Both the position numbers and the translations under genes were made by a program. From Naematelia aurantialba (lineage: Eukaryota > Basidiomycota > Tremellomycetes > Tremellales > Naemateliaceae), in the NCBI GenBank assembly GCA_021527695.1, contig JAKFAO010000006.1, forward strand, positions 682,001-746,000: a stretch of DNA of 64,000 bases, given 5' to 3'. Below, piece by piece: positions 21,309 through 32,589 of the stretch (position 1 is the stretch's first letter; every line of letters starts with the position of its first letter). Below the pieces are notes generated by a model. That model worked only from the letters and a program-made list of their open reading frames with translations, had not been told where the DNA came from and did no database searches.

Positions 21309-23170
21309 TCAGTAAGGGACAGGCCGCCCGTCGAGCGGTTTGCCCCGGTTTCGCCTGAGCTTGTCCAATTCTCGGGCCTGAGGGGCGTCAGCTTGGCCAG
21401 CGCGAGATTGCACAGGCGGGCTCGAGCCCGAAAGGCCAGCTCGAGCCCGAAAAGAGTTGGTGGGGGCCAATTCGAGTCTGAACCAATTCGAGTATGTCGA
21501 GGCGAGGATGGGCTAGTTGAGGGATCGGGACAGGGAGGAGACAGTCTGTAGACAGGCTGGAGGCTGACCTTTTTCCCGCTGACTTCGGTGGTAGCGATCC
21601 CGCCGTACCGGTCTTCTTTGACCTTGATCAACCGGATAGGTCGGTTGCCCACGTATTTTCCTAGAATCGGGTCAGCATCCTCTCACTTTGACGTCCGTCC
21701 AGCGCCATCCTCCCAATACTACTCCGTCCAGCGGTGCGGCGTCTGCCCGCTCGCGCCAAGAGAAGGGAGTTGGGGCGATGCAAGGGAGCTGGGTAGGTCT
21801 GCAATATGTGAGAGGTAACTGGGTGGGTCGGGGTTGTGAGATGCGAGGGTAAGGGCATCCTGCCAGGGCGGGGCACCGACGGCGCCATAGACAGACAGCG
21901 ACAGCAGACTCAGACTCACCGTCCATCTCTTTCCAAGCCTTGAGAAAGTCTTCGGGGTCTTTGAAGGCTATGAATGCGTACTTGGACTGCGAGTGTCAGC
22001 GTGACTCGAGAGGCGGCGAACGTGGAGGTGTATAATCAAAGGTCAAGAAGGACGAGGAGAGAACAAGCTAGAAGCAGCAAAAATCAAGGTTGATGGGGAT
22101 GATGGGGATGATGAAATCGTGCAGGTCGACGCGAGAAGAATCAACACGAACCTTGAGACTCAGCCTGTCCTTGACCACCTTGCACTTGCAGTAGGTCGGG
22201 TACTTGCCAAACGCCTCGTTCAGAGTCCGCTCATTCACGTCGTTGGACACGTCTCCGACGAAAAGGCGATACCACTCTGCACGGTGTCAGCACGGCACGA
22301 TTGTCACCATCTGTCTCTGCTCTGCCCACCGAAATCGAGCCATCCGACTCTGTGTCATCCTTCTCTTCTCGTGTCCCACCCAAGGCAGGAATTTTTCCTT
22401 TGGCGTTCGACTGGTTTGGGATCACATCATGAAACCAGATTGGTAGGGTAGGAAGTGAGGGCCAAAGGGTAGTGAATAAGAGCTAGCAGGTGAAGAGTCG
22501 AAGTCGACGCCGAGAAATCACAGATAGGAGCGACAACCAAAAGTAGCAGTTGGCAAGGCGACTCACTTGGATCCCAGTCGGTCAGGGTCGGGTCCTCCCA
22601 TGTCCTCCCACTACCTTTCCGCACGACCGTCTCCCTCTTTCCCGGAGGCGCTCGATACTTGCCCTGCTTGGCGAGCTCGTGCGTCGCGCCTGGCTCGTAC
22701 ACGCTCGACTGGTTCAAGAGGTCCGCATCAAACACCGGTCGATTGGCGATCGACGGTGGCGGAGCGGCAAGAGACGCTGCAGAGCTACTGAACTGGATCT
22801 GCATCCCAGACCCAGATCCAGACGCAGATGCAGCCGCAGATGCAGACGACGAGGCTTGAGGTTGGTAGCCTCCGGCAGCCTCTGCCGGAGGGATGTAAGC
22901 CGAGTAGTGGCCGGTCGAGGGGTCGTAGTGCTGTATTCCGGTACTCATGGCAATCGCGGCTGCGTCATAGCCCTGTTGAGCATAGTACTGTTGCGCGTCA
23001 GATGATTCGATGGGATCCCGAGACGAGATGAATGGAAAAGACTTTGATGGGACAAGACTCACCGAGGCCCACTGAAGACACACATCGAGTCAGCACTCTA
23101 CCTGCAGAAGGACAAGACACCAGGTACTCACAGCCGCTGCTCTCTGCTCGTCTGTATACCCATCTGCCAT
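21309..23170 (-). CDS. RBM42: RBM42-like RNA-binding protein (one RRM)
   Basis: Seven exons (23132-23170, 23063-23071, 22567-22987, 22152-22276, 21920-21986, 21569-21660, 21309-21377) give 273 aa. A low-complexity N-terminus with YYAQQGYDAAA precedes a linker and a single C-terminal RRM: RNP2 YRLFVGDV, then VNERTLNEAFGKYP, RNP1 SKYAFIAF, and KYVGNRPIRLIKV, followed by KARELDKLRRNRG. This is the RBM42 arrangement, a splicing-linked RNA-binding factor. Exon 2 is a 9-nt micro-exon encoding WAS, and exon 4 ends at an unusual GTTCGT donor. It shares a 283-bp promoter with the membrane protein gene. Confidence 0.85.
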
Positions 23171-23453
23171 CTTGCCAAAGCCGTGATCAACAGCAAGAGT
23201 CGCCGATTGCTGGTTGGATGCACAAAACCAAAAGAAGAGCCAACGGGTGGCGAGTGCCCTCTCTGCATGTGGTATGTGGTAATTTGCTTCCGCTATATCG
23301 CCTACCCAGACTAATTCCAGATGGCCTATTCCTCTCTGTCTCTCCAAGGCGTCCCTTGGACACTTGCTGCTACTCGCAAGCATCGTCCAGCAAGATGGTC
23401 CCAACAGTCCTCAGCTAGAACCACCCGACTCCCAGCACACCGTGATTTCCGAC
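23171..23453. promoter_or_regulatory. Short divergent promoter RBM42-like / membrane protein
   Basis: 283 bp between the two start codons, assuming the first in-frame ATG is used for the membrane protein. It must serve both genes; no motif is claimed. Confidence 0.45.
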
Positions 23454-25777
23454 ATGTCTGATGTGTTGGGCAAAGTGGTGCCGCTCGTCGTGCTCGAGGC
23501 CGACCCGTACTTGCAGTACCAGCCTGCCTTTGCGTATTCCCTGCCCATCCAGCTGCTGGTCAACGGGATAACCTTGACGCTGCTCTGCGTGCTGCTCATC
23601 CACCTTCTCAGTAAGTGACTCTGGCTTTTGTTAGACATGGTCTTCACTACGCCGTACACGGTCTCCCTCCGCTCTTGCTGCTTCGAAGCCCTTTGGCGAT
23701 CGGTGGCGCTGACTTGTGCAGTCACGACGCAGTATCATTACCCGCTCGCACCGCTCAATTACGTCCTGCAACTGTTATCGATCGTCGTTGTCCTCATCTC
23801 AGTCATCATCAAGACCGCAGTGGTGCTGAGGCATAGCGCCGTCAATGCAGATACATGGCCATACGACCTCGACTACGTCGCTGTGCCCATTCCGCCAGTA
23901 TGGTGGAACAGGGGGCAGGACGCTGCGTGGTTCCTCCTCCAAGCACTGAATAACGGGCTGAGCAATGTGCGCCGTTCTTGACTCATCATTGGATGGAGCG
24001 TTCTGACGCATGGACAGGCTACACATATACAGTTCCTGACCCTCCTCTATCCCTCTCGCGTCGAAGCTCGACTGATCATCTTTGTCCTCGGTAAGCCTAG
24101 GTTGCCGTTTCCAGCAAGCTGACAAGGGTAGGACCACTCGCACTCGGCTCTTCCGTGCTTTACTTTACCGCGTTGTCCGACAGCCAAGTCGTCCTGGACA
24201 TTGGAGATGCGATCCGCAACGTGCTCAACTCGACCCTCCTGCTCATCTTCACACTTGCGCTCTTCATCTGGGGGTTCCTGGTCAATCGCCGGCGCGCATG
24301 GCGCCTCGATGGTGGGACAGCGGTGTTTGGTTCCGCCGCGCTGTTCCTCGCTGTCATCACCACGACGTTCAACTTTGTCGAAGTCGCCGAGGACGGCATC
24401 GACTGGTTGCAGCACCTGCTGTTTGCGGCGATTCTATGGCAGACGTGGCTTGGATGGTGGTGGTGGGTGGGAAGCGGGATGGGTATCGGCGAAGTGGAGG
24501 ATCTCATGGAACGCCAGGAGAAGAAGAAACGCAAGGCGGCACGACAGGCCGCCAGGCAGCGAGCCGCAAACGCGCAGAAGGGAGCAGGCGGTACGGGATC
24601 CGCGGCACAGCTCAAGCGAAGAGCATCGACGTTGGTTGGCGACGGAGCGTCGGCGATGGTCGGCTTCACAGCGAGTGTCGCGGGAATATTGCGCAATCGA
24701 AGCGGGACTCTGACCCGTCGACGCACGGCTGATCGGCAAGCTGCGCCTGGCGATATAGAAGAGGCGGTTCCTGACGGCCAAGCGATCGAGATGACCAGTA
24801 TACAGTCCACTTCTCCAGCCACAAGGGAAGAGTCACGTCCCTCTCCCCAGCCACGAGTCGAGTTTTCCACACCGCCAGACTCGCGCGGCATCAACACGAC
24901 CAATTCCGAGACCTCGTCAACGTCGGCGACGCCCTCTCTGCATATGCCCAGTACCATCGGACAACTGCTATCGTTCCCTACGACGTGGATCCAAGTGTAC
25001 CTCCGACGACTGCGACAAGCGCATCAGGACGCTACGCGGAGACAGGCGTTGGAGCGCGCCGAGCGGAGACAACAGGTCCTCGGTGGCAAGGCTGGAGCCC
25101 CTGCCGGAGAGGGAACGGGCAGGATCAGAGCACAAGCAGCGAGACAGGAGGCGGCGATTGTCAATGGGGATGAACTTGGGTGGGGCTTGGGCAAATTTGG
25201 CATCAAGGAGCACCAAGAGGGGGCGCGGCGGCTCACAGAGGCGAGGGAACGGTCGAATGAGGAGAGGCTATTACCTGACATGGCAGGGGAGGGAGCGGCA
25301 GGCGATGACGCGGTCAATCCTGTTGCCAATGGAGCAGCCTCACGACCCCGGCGAGACAGGCCGGGGGGTCCGGCCGACGCGGCAACCGACCTCCACGACG
25401 AAGATCCCAGTGCGGGTTTGTTGGCGAGACCAGAGCTGCACGGCACAGCGAGGACGGGAGGGGCGGCGGCGGCCTCAACTGCGCCGCAGACGGCTGTGGA
25501 GCACGAGCAAGATTGGGAAGACCTGGAGAATTCTTTCTCGAGCAGTTCGGGGAGCCCCAGCCCGTCCCCGCATGTGGCGGCACGAGCGGCCAAGCCGAGC
25601 AGGCGGTCGCGCCGGCGCGGCGGTGAGCGAGGCAGGGGCGATGGTGGTGGTGATGGTGATGGCCATGGTGATGGCCATGGCGATGGTGATGGCGATGGTC
25701 GAGCGGGGACGTGGAGCGGATGGTCCTGGTGGGGCCCGCTGAGGAACTGGCGGTTGTCGGACCGCAGTACGTTCTAG
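23454..25777 (+). CDS. Seven-span membrane protein with long basic tail, unrecognised family
   Basis: Four exons (23454-23610, 23722-23966, 24018-24090, 24132-25777) give 706 aa. Residues about 20-320 hold roughly seven hydrophobic spans, among them LPIQLLVNGITLTLLCVLLI, LLSIVVVLISVIIKTAVVL, ARLIIFVLGPLALGSSVLYF, VLNSTLLLIFTLALFIWGFL and WLQHLLFAAILWQTWLGWWW. A Lys/Arg-rich stretch (RQEKKKRKAARQAARQRA) then begins a cytosolic-type tail of about 380 residues, ending in a Gly/Asp/His repeat. YHYPLAPLNYVLQL and DLDYVAVPIPPVWWNRG look like conserved family signatures, but I cannot name the family. Start is the first ATG in frame. A 24-nt intron could alternatively be drawn at 23611-23634; the 111-nt intron used here is more plausible. 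Confidence 0.75.
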
Positions 25778-26198
25778 GGGATAAACGGTAGTTGTATTGG
25801 CTAGTCTAGTCCCTGCATAGTGCCCTGCATATGTGCGCATACCTGTGCATGCATCAGATTGTATCATGGCTGCGGGGTTGCGCATGCTGCTTGAGATACC
25901 GACTGCTTGAGATACCGACTTGCACGACAGTGAGGTGCGAGACTGGGCCCCCGATTGCCGAGCGAGATGTGGAGGAGCAGACGTTTACAAACGGTTTGAA
26001 CACCAACTTTGACATATGAGTATGAGTACATGATCGTGCCCGTCCACTTGGTAGTTAGACCTGATACCGGACGGCGATCACGACCACCACGATCACCACG
26101 ACGATAGCGATCACGACCTCTCCCACGTCGCGATCACGGACACGCTCCCACGTCGCGATCACGGACACGACACGATCGCACAGTCCACCCCCACCACG
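25778..26198. promoter_or_regulatory. Upstream region of the TMA17-like gene with a 25-bp duplication
   Basis: 421 bp on the same strand as both flanking genes. Two identical 25-bp units (CTCCCACGTCGCGATCACGG followed by ACACG) lie back to back at 26120-26144 and 26145-26169, just 30 bp before the start codon, with further GATCACGAC copies upstream. Confidence 0.6.
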
Positions 26199-27553
26199 AT
26201 GCCAGCCATCACATTCAGTCCGGCGCACCCGCAGCCATTCACGCTCGAGCAGGCCATGCTCCTCGAGATCAATATCTTGGTGACGGGTCAGTAGTTGTAC
26301 CTGTCGAGGTGTCGAGTCGGCGGCTATTGTGCTTCGCTCGTCTGTTCCCTGCTTGGTCTGCAGCTTCTCCGCGGCCTGGTTCTGCTCGCTCCTCATGTAC
26401 ATTCTGTTCTCCTCGTGCTACCTTGCTCTTTGCGCTCTCCTTCGTCGTCTGTTCCTTATTCAACACTCGGCACTCTCGGCAGTCTTCATTCATCATCCAT
26501 CATTCATCACTCAGCATTCAGCATTACTGGCCCGCCCAGCCAAGAGTCCTTAATGAGCTCTCGCTCCGCTGACCACATCTACCGCTGTTCTGCCTTCCCT
26601 CTCCCGTCCCTTACCTCTTTCCCTGTCCCTTCCCCTTCCGTTTCCCCTGCCTCTTGCCTTGTCTCTTGCCCTCCCCTATCCCTTTCCTCTTGCCTTGCTC
26701 TTGCCTCTTGCCTCTTGGCTCGTGGCCTTGCTGGCTCTTCCGGTATCGTTGCCCTTTGACCTCCCATCCCGACGCGAGCAACACTAACCCCACCAGAGAT
26801 CCAGCGCCTCGAAAACTCCATCCGGCACCTCCGCGACACCCAGGCCCAGCTGGCCGAGTGTCTGGCGGACGAAGAGGACCAAGAGCTGCGTCTGGCATAC
26901 GACGAGAATGAGGGGGTTATGTGCGTCCTGCACTCCACTCTACGTCGCGCTGGTTGAGCTTACCTCCCACGCTCTGCCGCTTTTACCTTGATCTCTACCT
27001 TCTACCCTACCTTCTACCTCGCCCTCTGCGACGCCTACGTGTCATCTGCTACCTCTTCTCTACCTTTACTGTCATATCCTACCACTTCTCTACCCTCTGA
27101 CCTCTTGACCAACCAACCCGCCATCGCCAACCACCACCTACACCCACGCTCACCAATCCTCACTACGATGGATCCAACGCAATCCACATCGACATCACCA
27201 CGACCATCTCCAACAGCGCCAGCCAGTCCGAGCGGATCACGCTGATCAAGGTCGCGCTGCTCAACAAGGTCGGGCAAGAGAGCGCCGCGCACTATGGCAT
27301 CGCGGGTATCAGCGCGCGTCCCGGCGGTGATACAGATCCTCACCGTCGTAGTGGTGGTGGGGGTGGTGGTATTGGTGGTATTGGTGGTGTTGGTGGTGGT
27401 CATGACGGTGGTGTTGGTGACGGCGCACTGTCTAGCGGACAGAATGGTACCCACGCATCGAGCGAGCAGGCGATAGCGCCCGTCGAGGATCTGGACGTCC
27501 AGCAGCAAAGTGGCGAGAACGACAACGAACCCGAGCCAGGACTGTATCTGTAG
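26199..27553 (+). CDS. TMA17: TMA17-like proteasome assembly chaperone
   Basis: Exons 26199-26286, 26797-26920 and 27217-27553 give 182 aa. Residues 20-90 form a helical hairpin: EIQRLENSIRHLRDTQAQLA, an acidic turn, AYDENEGVI, then SQSERITLIKVALL. That matches the Tma17/Adc17 family, whose yeast member helps pair Rpt6 and Rpt3 during base assembly and is induced by proteasome stress. The C-terminus is a Gly/Ser-rich tail not found in yeast. Both introns are long (510 and 296 nt) and pyrimidine-rich, unlike the 50-60 nt norm in this window. The family call is from memory of the hairpin pattern. Confidence 0.6.
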
Positions 27554-27898
27554 CATCTGCACATCATATATCCTCATTCACCATGTATTCCCCTTCTCGC
27601 CCGACTGCGCCATACACATGCACCATACACCGCAGCTAGCACCATTTATCACAGCCGCACCCTGTACTACAGCCGCACCCGGTACCACGTACCTGATAAC
27701 CACGAGACCCGTCCACTTTGGCGAGATTGAGACTAGAAGACTGACTCCAGTGTCCCCAGTCTGATTGAATAGCAGCCACAGCAACGACCGCGTGCTGGAT
27801 AGCAAGTTGCATCTCCGATACAAATACCAACAAGCTATATAGAGATATTACACTACAGATCGCACCCTATCCTACTCCTTCTTCGCTTGCCCACGCGC
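27554..27898. other. Convergent intergenic region
   Basis: 345 bp between the TMA17-like stop and the stop of the next minus-strand gene. Nothing recognised; presumably 3' UTRs. Confidence 0.4.
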
Positions 27899-30154
27899 TC
27901 ACTCGTCGCTGCGCGAGCGCTTGCCCCGGTCCGTCTCGTCGCCCGTCTCGTGCTGCTCGGTTCCGCGCTCTTCCTCGCGCTTCCGCTTGCTCTGCGAGCC
28001 ACTCGGTGCCACGCCAGTCAACAGCTTGTCCGCGTCTTCCGACGTAAAGTTGATAAACGTCGTCTCGCCCCACGAGAACCCGCCGCCTCCAGCAGCCCCC
28101 GCCTTGCGTTTACTGCTGGGCGAGCGGGGCTTGGCAGCGCGCGTCGGCGAGGCGAGCAGTGCCGGGTCGGCCTGGGGCGGGATCTTGCGTTTCGACGGCG
28201 ACGGCAGCCGCGCAATGTGGCGCGGTTCAATCGGTTGGCTGCCCGGGTACGGCGGAGGGTGTACCTTTGGAGGTGGGGGCTGGGCCGGGCCGGTCGGGTA
28301 CTGCGCGGGCGGAGGGTGCACGGTCACCAGCGGCGCAGTCGACGTGATCGGCAGCGACGTGGACGGTCCTTCCCAGCCCATGATCATCGGCTGCGGGTAC
28401 GGCTGCACAAACGACGGCTGCATGACCGAGGCGTCGGCCATGCCCACTCGCTTGTTGGCTTGCTGCCGCTTCAGCGTGTCCCGCTCAGCTTGCTCCTTTG
28501 CCTCTTGCATCTGCACGATCGCCTGCGCGCGTGCCAGGTGAGCAGGAAGAGACGCAGGTGGAGTCGTCGCGACATGGTCGGCGCCCCTCGACATGCGTCG
28601 CCTCTGAGGCAGAGGCTGCGTGCCGGCTCGCTGCATCATCGACGCCTGCGGTGGGGCGTGGAATGTCTGCGAATGTGAGGGGAAAGTGGCCGAGTGCGGC
28701 TGGGGTGGAAGAGGAGCGGGAACAAACGTCGAGTACTGCGAGGGCTGAATCTGCACCTGAAGCTGGTCCATTGACCGGCGAGTAGATACCGAAGTCAATG
28801 GCATCGCGCGAGGATACGCCGACGGCCCCATTGGGTGGTACGACGGCGAGGGGTTGGTGGTGAACAGCGCCTGAGGGGCCGGCGGGTTCACCGGGAGTTG
28901 CTGCGGCGCATATGAAAAGAGGTCTGAGGGAGGAGCGCGTCTTGATGGGACGAGGCCGTCTGACGAGAGGCTACGGTGCATCAGCGACTTGCGTGGACTG
29001 TCAACGACCGAGGCGACTGACCTCTTCATCATGGATCCATTGGAGGGCGCGCTCAACATCCCGTACCCTTGTGCGCCAGAGCTGTTCAGTCCCGGCGCTG
29101 ACGAGGGGCGGCTCTCCTCATCGTCCATCCCGTACGGTGCCATGACCGCCATGGGATCGATGGTGAAGGAGGGCAGAGAGGAGTAGTCACCATACTGGGC
29201 GACCAGAGGACCGATGTCCTGCATCGAGGGCTCTGGCATCCAGCTGAGATTGCTGGTCGGTGCCTGGGCATCATACGAGATGCCCGCAAGAGGTTTCGTC
29301 GGTGCACCTCCACCAGTATCTGAACGATAGTCGGCGAAGATGGAGCTGTCGGCTGGGACTTGTTCGCCGAGACCATAGTCGCTAAAGACCCAGTCAAAGT
29401 CGCCCGTGAGGGACTCGTCGCCTGGGTGCTCGGCGACCGAGGATGACTCGCCGACAGGGTTGCCGTCGAACCACTGGGATGGCGTGCTCGCAACGTCTTC
29501 TTCTGTCAAGGCCGGCATCGATTGGACGGGTCTGACGGTGCGGGGTCGCGAAGATGAGCCTAGAGTAGGATTGGAGGTGACCCGGTGAGGGGTTGACGGG
29601 GTGACGTGAGGAGTGTAGGAGGATCCTCCTCCGGATGGAGTCTGTGCGGCCTCGTCCCAGCCGTACGAGGCGGAAGGGTGGCTGGAGGATGGAAGGTACA
29701 CGTCGCCGCCTGCGTTTGAGGAAAACGAGGCAAACGACTCGATAGATGACTTGTATGTCAACGAGGGAGTCAGAGGGGCGTCCCAAACGTCTGATGTGCT
29801 GGACCGATTTGACGGGGTGGTGGTCGAATCTGACGACAGCCTGCAAGGACCTGAACGGCTCGGGGTGTGGAAGATGCCTACTTCGCCTACTGGGCTGGGA
29901 GGGTCGAACGCTGCATCTATGATTTGGAAGGGGTTAGAGGGTGAAGGGGACGAGGTGTCGGATAGGGCGTGCTGCGATGCCGAGGTCTGTTTTGGCTTGG
30001 ATTTCGTCGACAGACGATCAAAGGAGGAGCGGAGGTAGTCGAAAGACGAAGAGGACAGGTCTGCAAATGAGGAGAACGAGAGGAAGGAAGACGGCTCTTC
30101 GTCGAGATGAGAGGGGTCGAGGAGGTAGGCGGATGGCGAGCACATGGCCTCCAT
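27899..30154 (-). CDS. 751-aa Ser/Pro-rich putative regulator with conserved C-terminal motif
   Basis: A single open frame of 751 aa with no intron required. The N-terminal 550 residues are Ser/Pro/Tyr-rich and disordered, with glutamine stretches such as MDQLQVQIQPSQ. A helix (AHLARAQAIVQMQEAKEQAE) lies near 530-560. The C-terminus carries basic patches (SPSKRKIP, SSKRKAG) flanking SWGETTFINFTSEDADKLL and GVAPSGSQSKRKRE. I recall a similar FxNFTxxDxxxIL-GVAPSGSSKTK motif near the end of fungal regulatory proteins, so a nuclear regulatory role is likely but unproven. No zinc-finger, homeodomain or bZIP is visible. The large gene-free region upstream is also typical of a heavily regulated fungal gene. 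Confidence 0.75.
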   Translation of the reverse strand: MEAMCSPSAYLLDPSHLDEEPSSFLSFSSFADLSSSSFDYLRSSFDRLSTKSKPKQTSASQHALSDTSSPSPSNPFQIIDAAFDPPSPVGEVGIFHTPSRSGPCRLSSDSTTTPSNRSSTSDVWDAPLTPSLTYKSSIESFASFSSNAGGDVYLPSSSHPSASYGWDEAAQTPSGGGSSYTPHVTPSTPHRVTSNPTLGSSSRPRTVRPVQSMPALTEEDVASTPSQWFDGNPVGESSSVAEHPGDESLTGDFDWVFSDYGLGEQVPADSSIFADYRSDTGGGAPTKPLAGISYDAQAPTSNLSWMPEPSMQDIGPLVAQYGDYSSLPSFTIDPMAVMAPYGMDDEESRPSSAPGLNSSGAQGYGMLSAPSNGSMMKRSVASVVDSPRKSLMHRSLSSDGLVPSRRAPPSDLFSYAPQQLPVNPPAPQALFTTNPSPSYHPMGPSAYPRAMPLTSVSTRRSMDQLQVQIQPSQYSTFVPAPLPPQPHSATFPSHSQTFHAPPQASMMQRAGTQPLPQRRRMSRGADHVATTPPASLPAHLARAQAIVQMQEAKEQAERDTLKRQQANKRVGMADASVMQPSFVQPYPQPMIMGWEGPSTSLPITSTAPLVTVHPPPAQYPTGPAQPPPPKVHPPPYPGSQPIEPRHIARLPSPSKRKIPPQADPALLASPTRAAKPRSPSSKRKAGAAGGGGFSWGETTFINFTSEDADKLLTGVAPSGSQSKRKREEERGTEQHETGDETDRGKRSRSDE

Positions 30155-31865
30155 AGTGAGCCAGGTGGCGGGGGTGCAGGTCGAGACGGCGGGGAAGGGT
30201 GCAAAGCCTGCTACAAGCGAGCGTATGCGGGTTGGTAGGTGGAATGTTGCGGTCGGTCCAGCGACGCAACTGGGCTTGACGGTAAGCCGTGTGGACCTTT
30301 GAGCAAGGCTGAGCTATGTCTTGATGTGTGTTTGGGATTTTCGAGCACTGATTAGAGCGGATCCTTGCGGCGCAGCCTGCAAAGAGAGAATAGGAAGGAT
30401 GAGGGGGTACGGATAGAGGTGAGGAAGAAGAACGAGTCGAGTGAATCAGCTTTGTGGCATTCAGATGAAAGTGCGTAGGGCAAGCACTCACCGATCGTCT
30501 CTAGGCTGTGGAATGGGTCTGAGTGTCTCGGCAGGCGCACGGCGGATACCGGAACAGCGACCTTCTGCACAATGTAGGTTAGAGTTGACGTCTGCTAGTC
30601 GACACTACGCCAGCGCGCCAAATCGCCAGGCTCGGGGGGTGCTGGCTGCCGGGAGGGGGCGCAGGGTGGGCTCAGAGTTGGCGTGCGCGTGGGTGCCAGA
30701 GTGCGCGTGAGAGAGCTGAGCGTCTCGTCCGATGGAGCCTGTGATCCACGCCAGGCTCGCCAAAGTGGACGGCGTCCAACAGCACCGAGAGAGGGCCAGC
30801 CAGGTCAAGTTTGGGAAAATAAGAGAGGACGAGAGAGAGGGTGCCTGCGGTGGGGTGGAGGGTGGAAAAGTCTAAAGAGGAGATATAACTCTATGGATGG
30901 GATGGCGAGTTCGTTCCAAGCAACCCAAGGCTTATGCAAGACGGGGACGAGAGGCTGCTGGGGCGGCTCGACAGACGGTGATTACAACAGCACAAGGGCG
31001 AGTTCTCGGAACGGTGGCGCCAAAGAGGTGTGCGTCGGATGGGACAGAGATGGCTGGTCGGCGAGTGCGAGGTGGGAGTGAGAGTAGGTTGGAAAGAGGC
31101 GTGCGAGATTATTCCGCGGGGACTATATCTGCGTGCTGTAGAGTGCGTGGGTGAGCTCGACAAAGACCGGATGGACGATGAGCCAACGAGACGGATGTGG
31201 TCGCGGCGGCCGCTACTGTGTCGAGTTGGTGTATACGGATGGCGATATGTGTGTGCTTGTGTGGCGAGGAGGCACTGTTGACAGGATGCCGGTACGTCTG
31301 GTACAAAGGTGTTGTCGGGGTCAGATGTGTACAACAGAGTGTGTGAGATGTGTATGATCGGTGCTCTCAACGTGTGTGTGGCCTCTGACTCGCCGTCTGC
31401 CTTTATCGCCTCCCTGTCCTTTGCTGGACCGGGGTACGAAGGGGAGGTGCGGTGGGAGTGACGTCTACGAGTGCCGGGTCAGGCGGCAGGACCGGGTGCT
31501 TGAGTGAACCGTATTTCGCAATGGCGGGCTTCGAGCTTGGGCTCCAAGAGGGGGAAGAGGGGGCTCAAGCAGGGGGGAGCAGCAAGTCTTCGACTGGCTT
31601 TCGAGGCTGGGTGGTTACTCCACTCTGCTGGGCCGGTCGCACGGATGGTTCCAGCGGATCGGAAGGGAGGCGAGTCGCTGAGCCGGGCAACGGCAACCCT
31701 GGGGAGATGGTGCTGGCGAGACGATAGCAGACCTGGGAAACTGTGTAGCAAAGGTGGGATTGGCACTAGCCCCTTCCTGGCAAATCGGTTGGTTTAGAGA
31801 GCAAGCTGGCTCGGACAAGTCGTCCACTTCTTGTACTAGTTTTACTTTTACCCCTCGGCCCCTCG

Positions 31866-31866
31866 C

Positions 31867-31900
<34 letters not shown>

Positions 31901-31905
31901 GTGCT
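31866..31905 (+). repeat. (CT)n microsatellite
   Basis: An interrupted run of CT dinucleotides with two GT interruptions, in the gene-free region. Confidence 0.85.
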
Positions 31906-32524
31906 GGGCCGGGGTCTGCTCGGTACCGGGCAGATCATCGATGGCGCCGATCTGCACGGTGCCGGCAAATCTGAACCACCGATTGGCCTGGTCGTCCCTG
32001 GCCGTGACTGTGCGTGGTTGGCATGGCCCCATGAATGGATAGCATCTCGCGCGTCTCACGGCCCACCTCTCACGGCCCACGGCTCACGGCTCACGGCTCA
32101 CGTCTCACGTCTCGGGACTCGTAGCTCGCAACTGCACCGAGGCCAGCCCAGAAGAAGCAGCAGGCAGCCAGGTCCCAGGACGTGAGTCGTGCGTAATTGC
32201 CCATACAAAGACCCGACTACTGCTCTTTATCTGAAACCGGCGCCGTTCCTGCAAGAGCTTATCCCAGCACTTGGACTATTTGATATTTCGTTTGCTGGGG
32301 GGCATGGGACGCCGGGCAGCCCAGGGACGCTATCAGCTGCTGATACCCAAGGGCAAGAGCGCAGTCGCCCACCCGGCTCTTGCCATCTCGCTCCCTGAGC
32401 TACGGAACGGCCGTCACAGCGCCCAACAACGAGCCGGGGGACACGCACGCCTCGAGAGTGACAAATACAGACCACCTGCACATTGCACGTTCTGCCTCCC
32501 GTGTCGACGTTCCGTAAGCCGTAG

Positions 32525-32589
32525 CCGTCACCGTCACCGTCACCGTCACCGTCACCGTCACCGTCACCGTCACCGTCACCGTCACCGTA
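32525..32589 (+). repeat. (CCGTCA)n hexanucleotide array
   Basis: About eleven near-perfect copies of the hexamer CCGTCA in the gene-free region. Confidence 0.95.

Noticed and set aside
23611..23634. A 24-nt intron in the seven-span membrane protein (donor GTAAGT, acceptor TTGTTAG)
   Set aside because: Too short for normal splicing; a 111-nt intron ending at 23721 uses the same donor and gives a smoother protein (HLLITTQYHYPLAPLNY).
31754..32185. Plus-strand frame of 143 aa in the gene-free region
   Set aside because: It reads through a (CT)n microsatellite and CACGGCTCACGG repeats, giving low-complexity LSLSLSVS and HGSRLTAH; no exon partner.
32525..32589. The hexanucleotide array considered as a CRISPR or telomere-like array
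   Set aside because: It is a simple hexamer repeat without spacers, and the unit is not a fungal telomere repeat.
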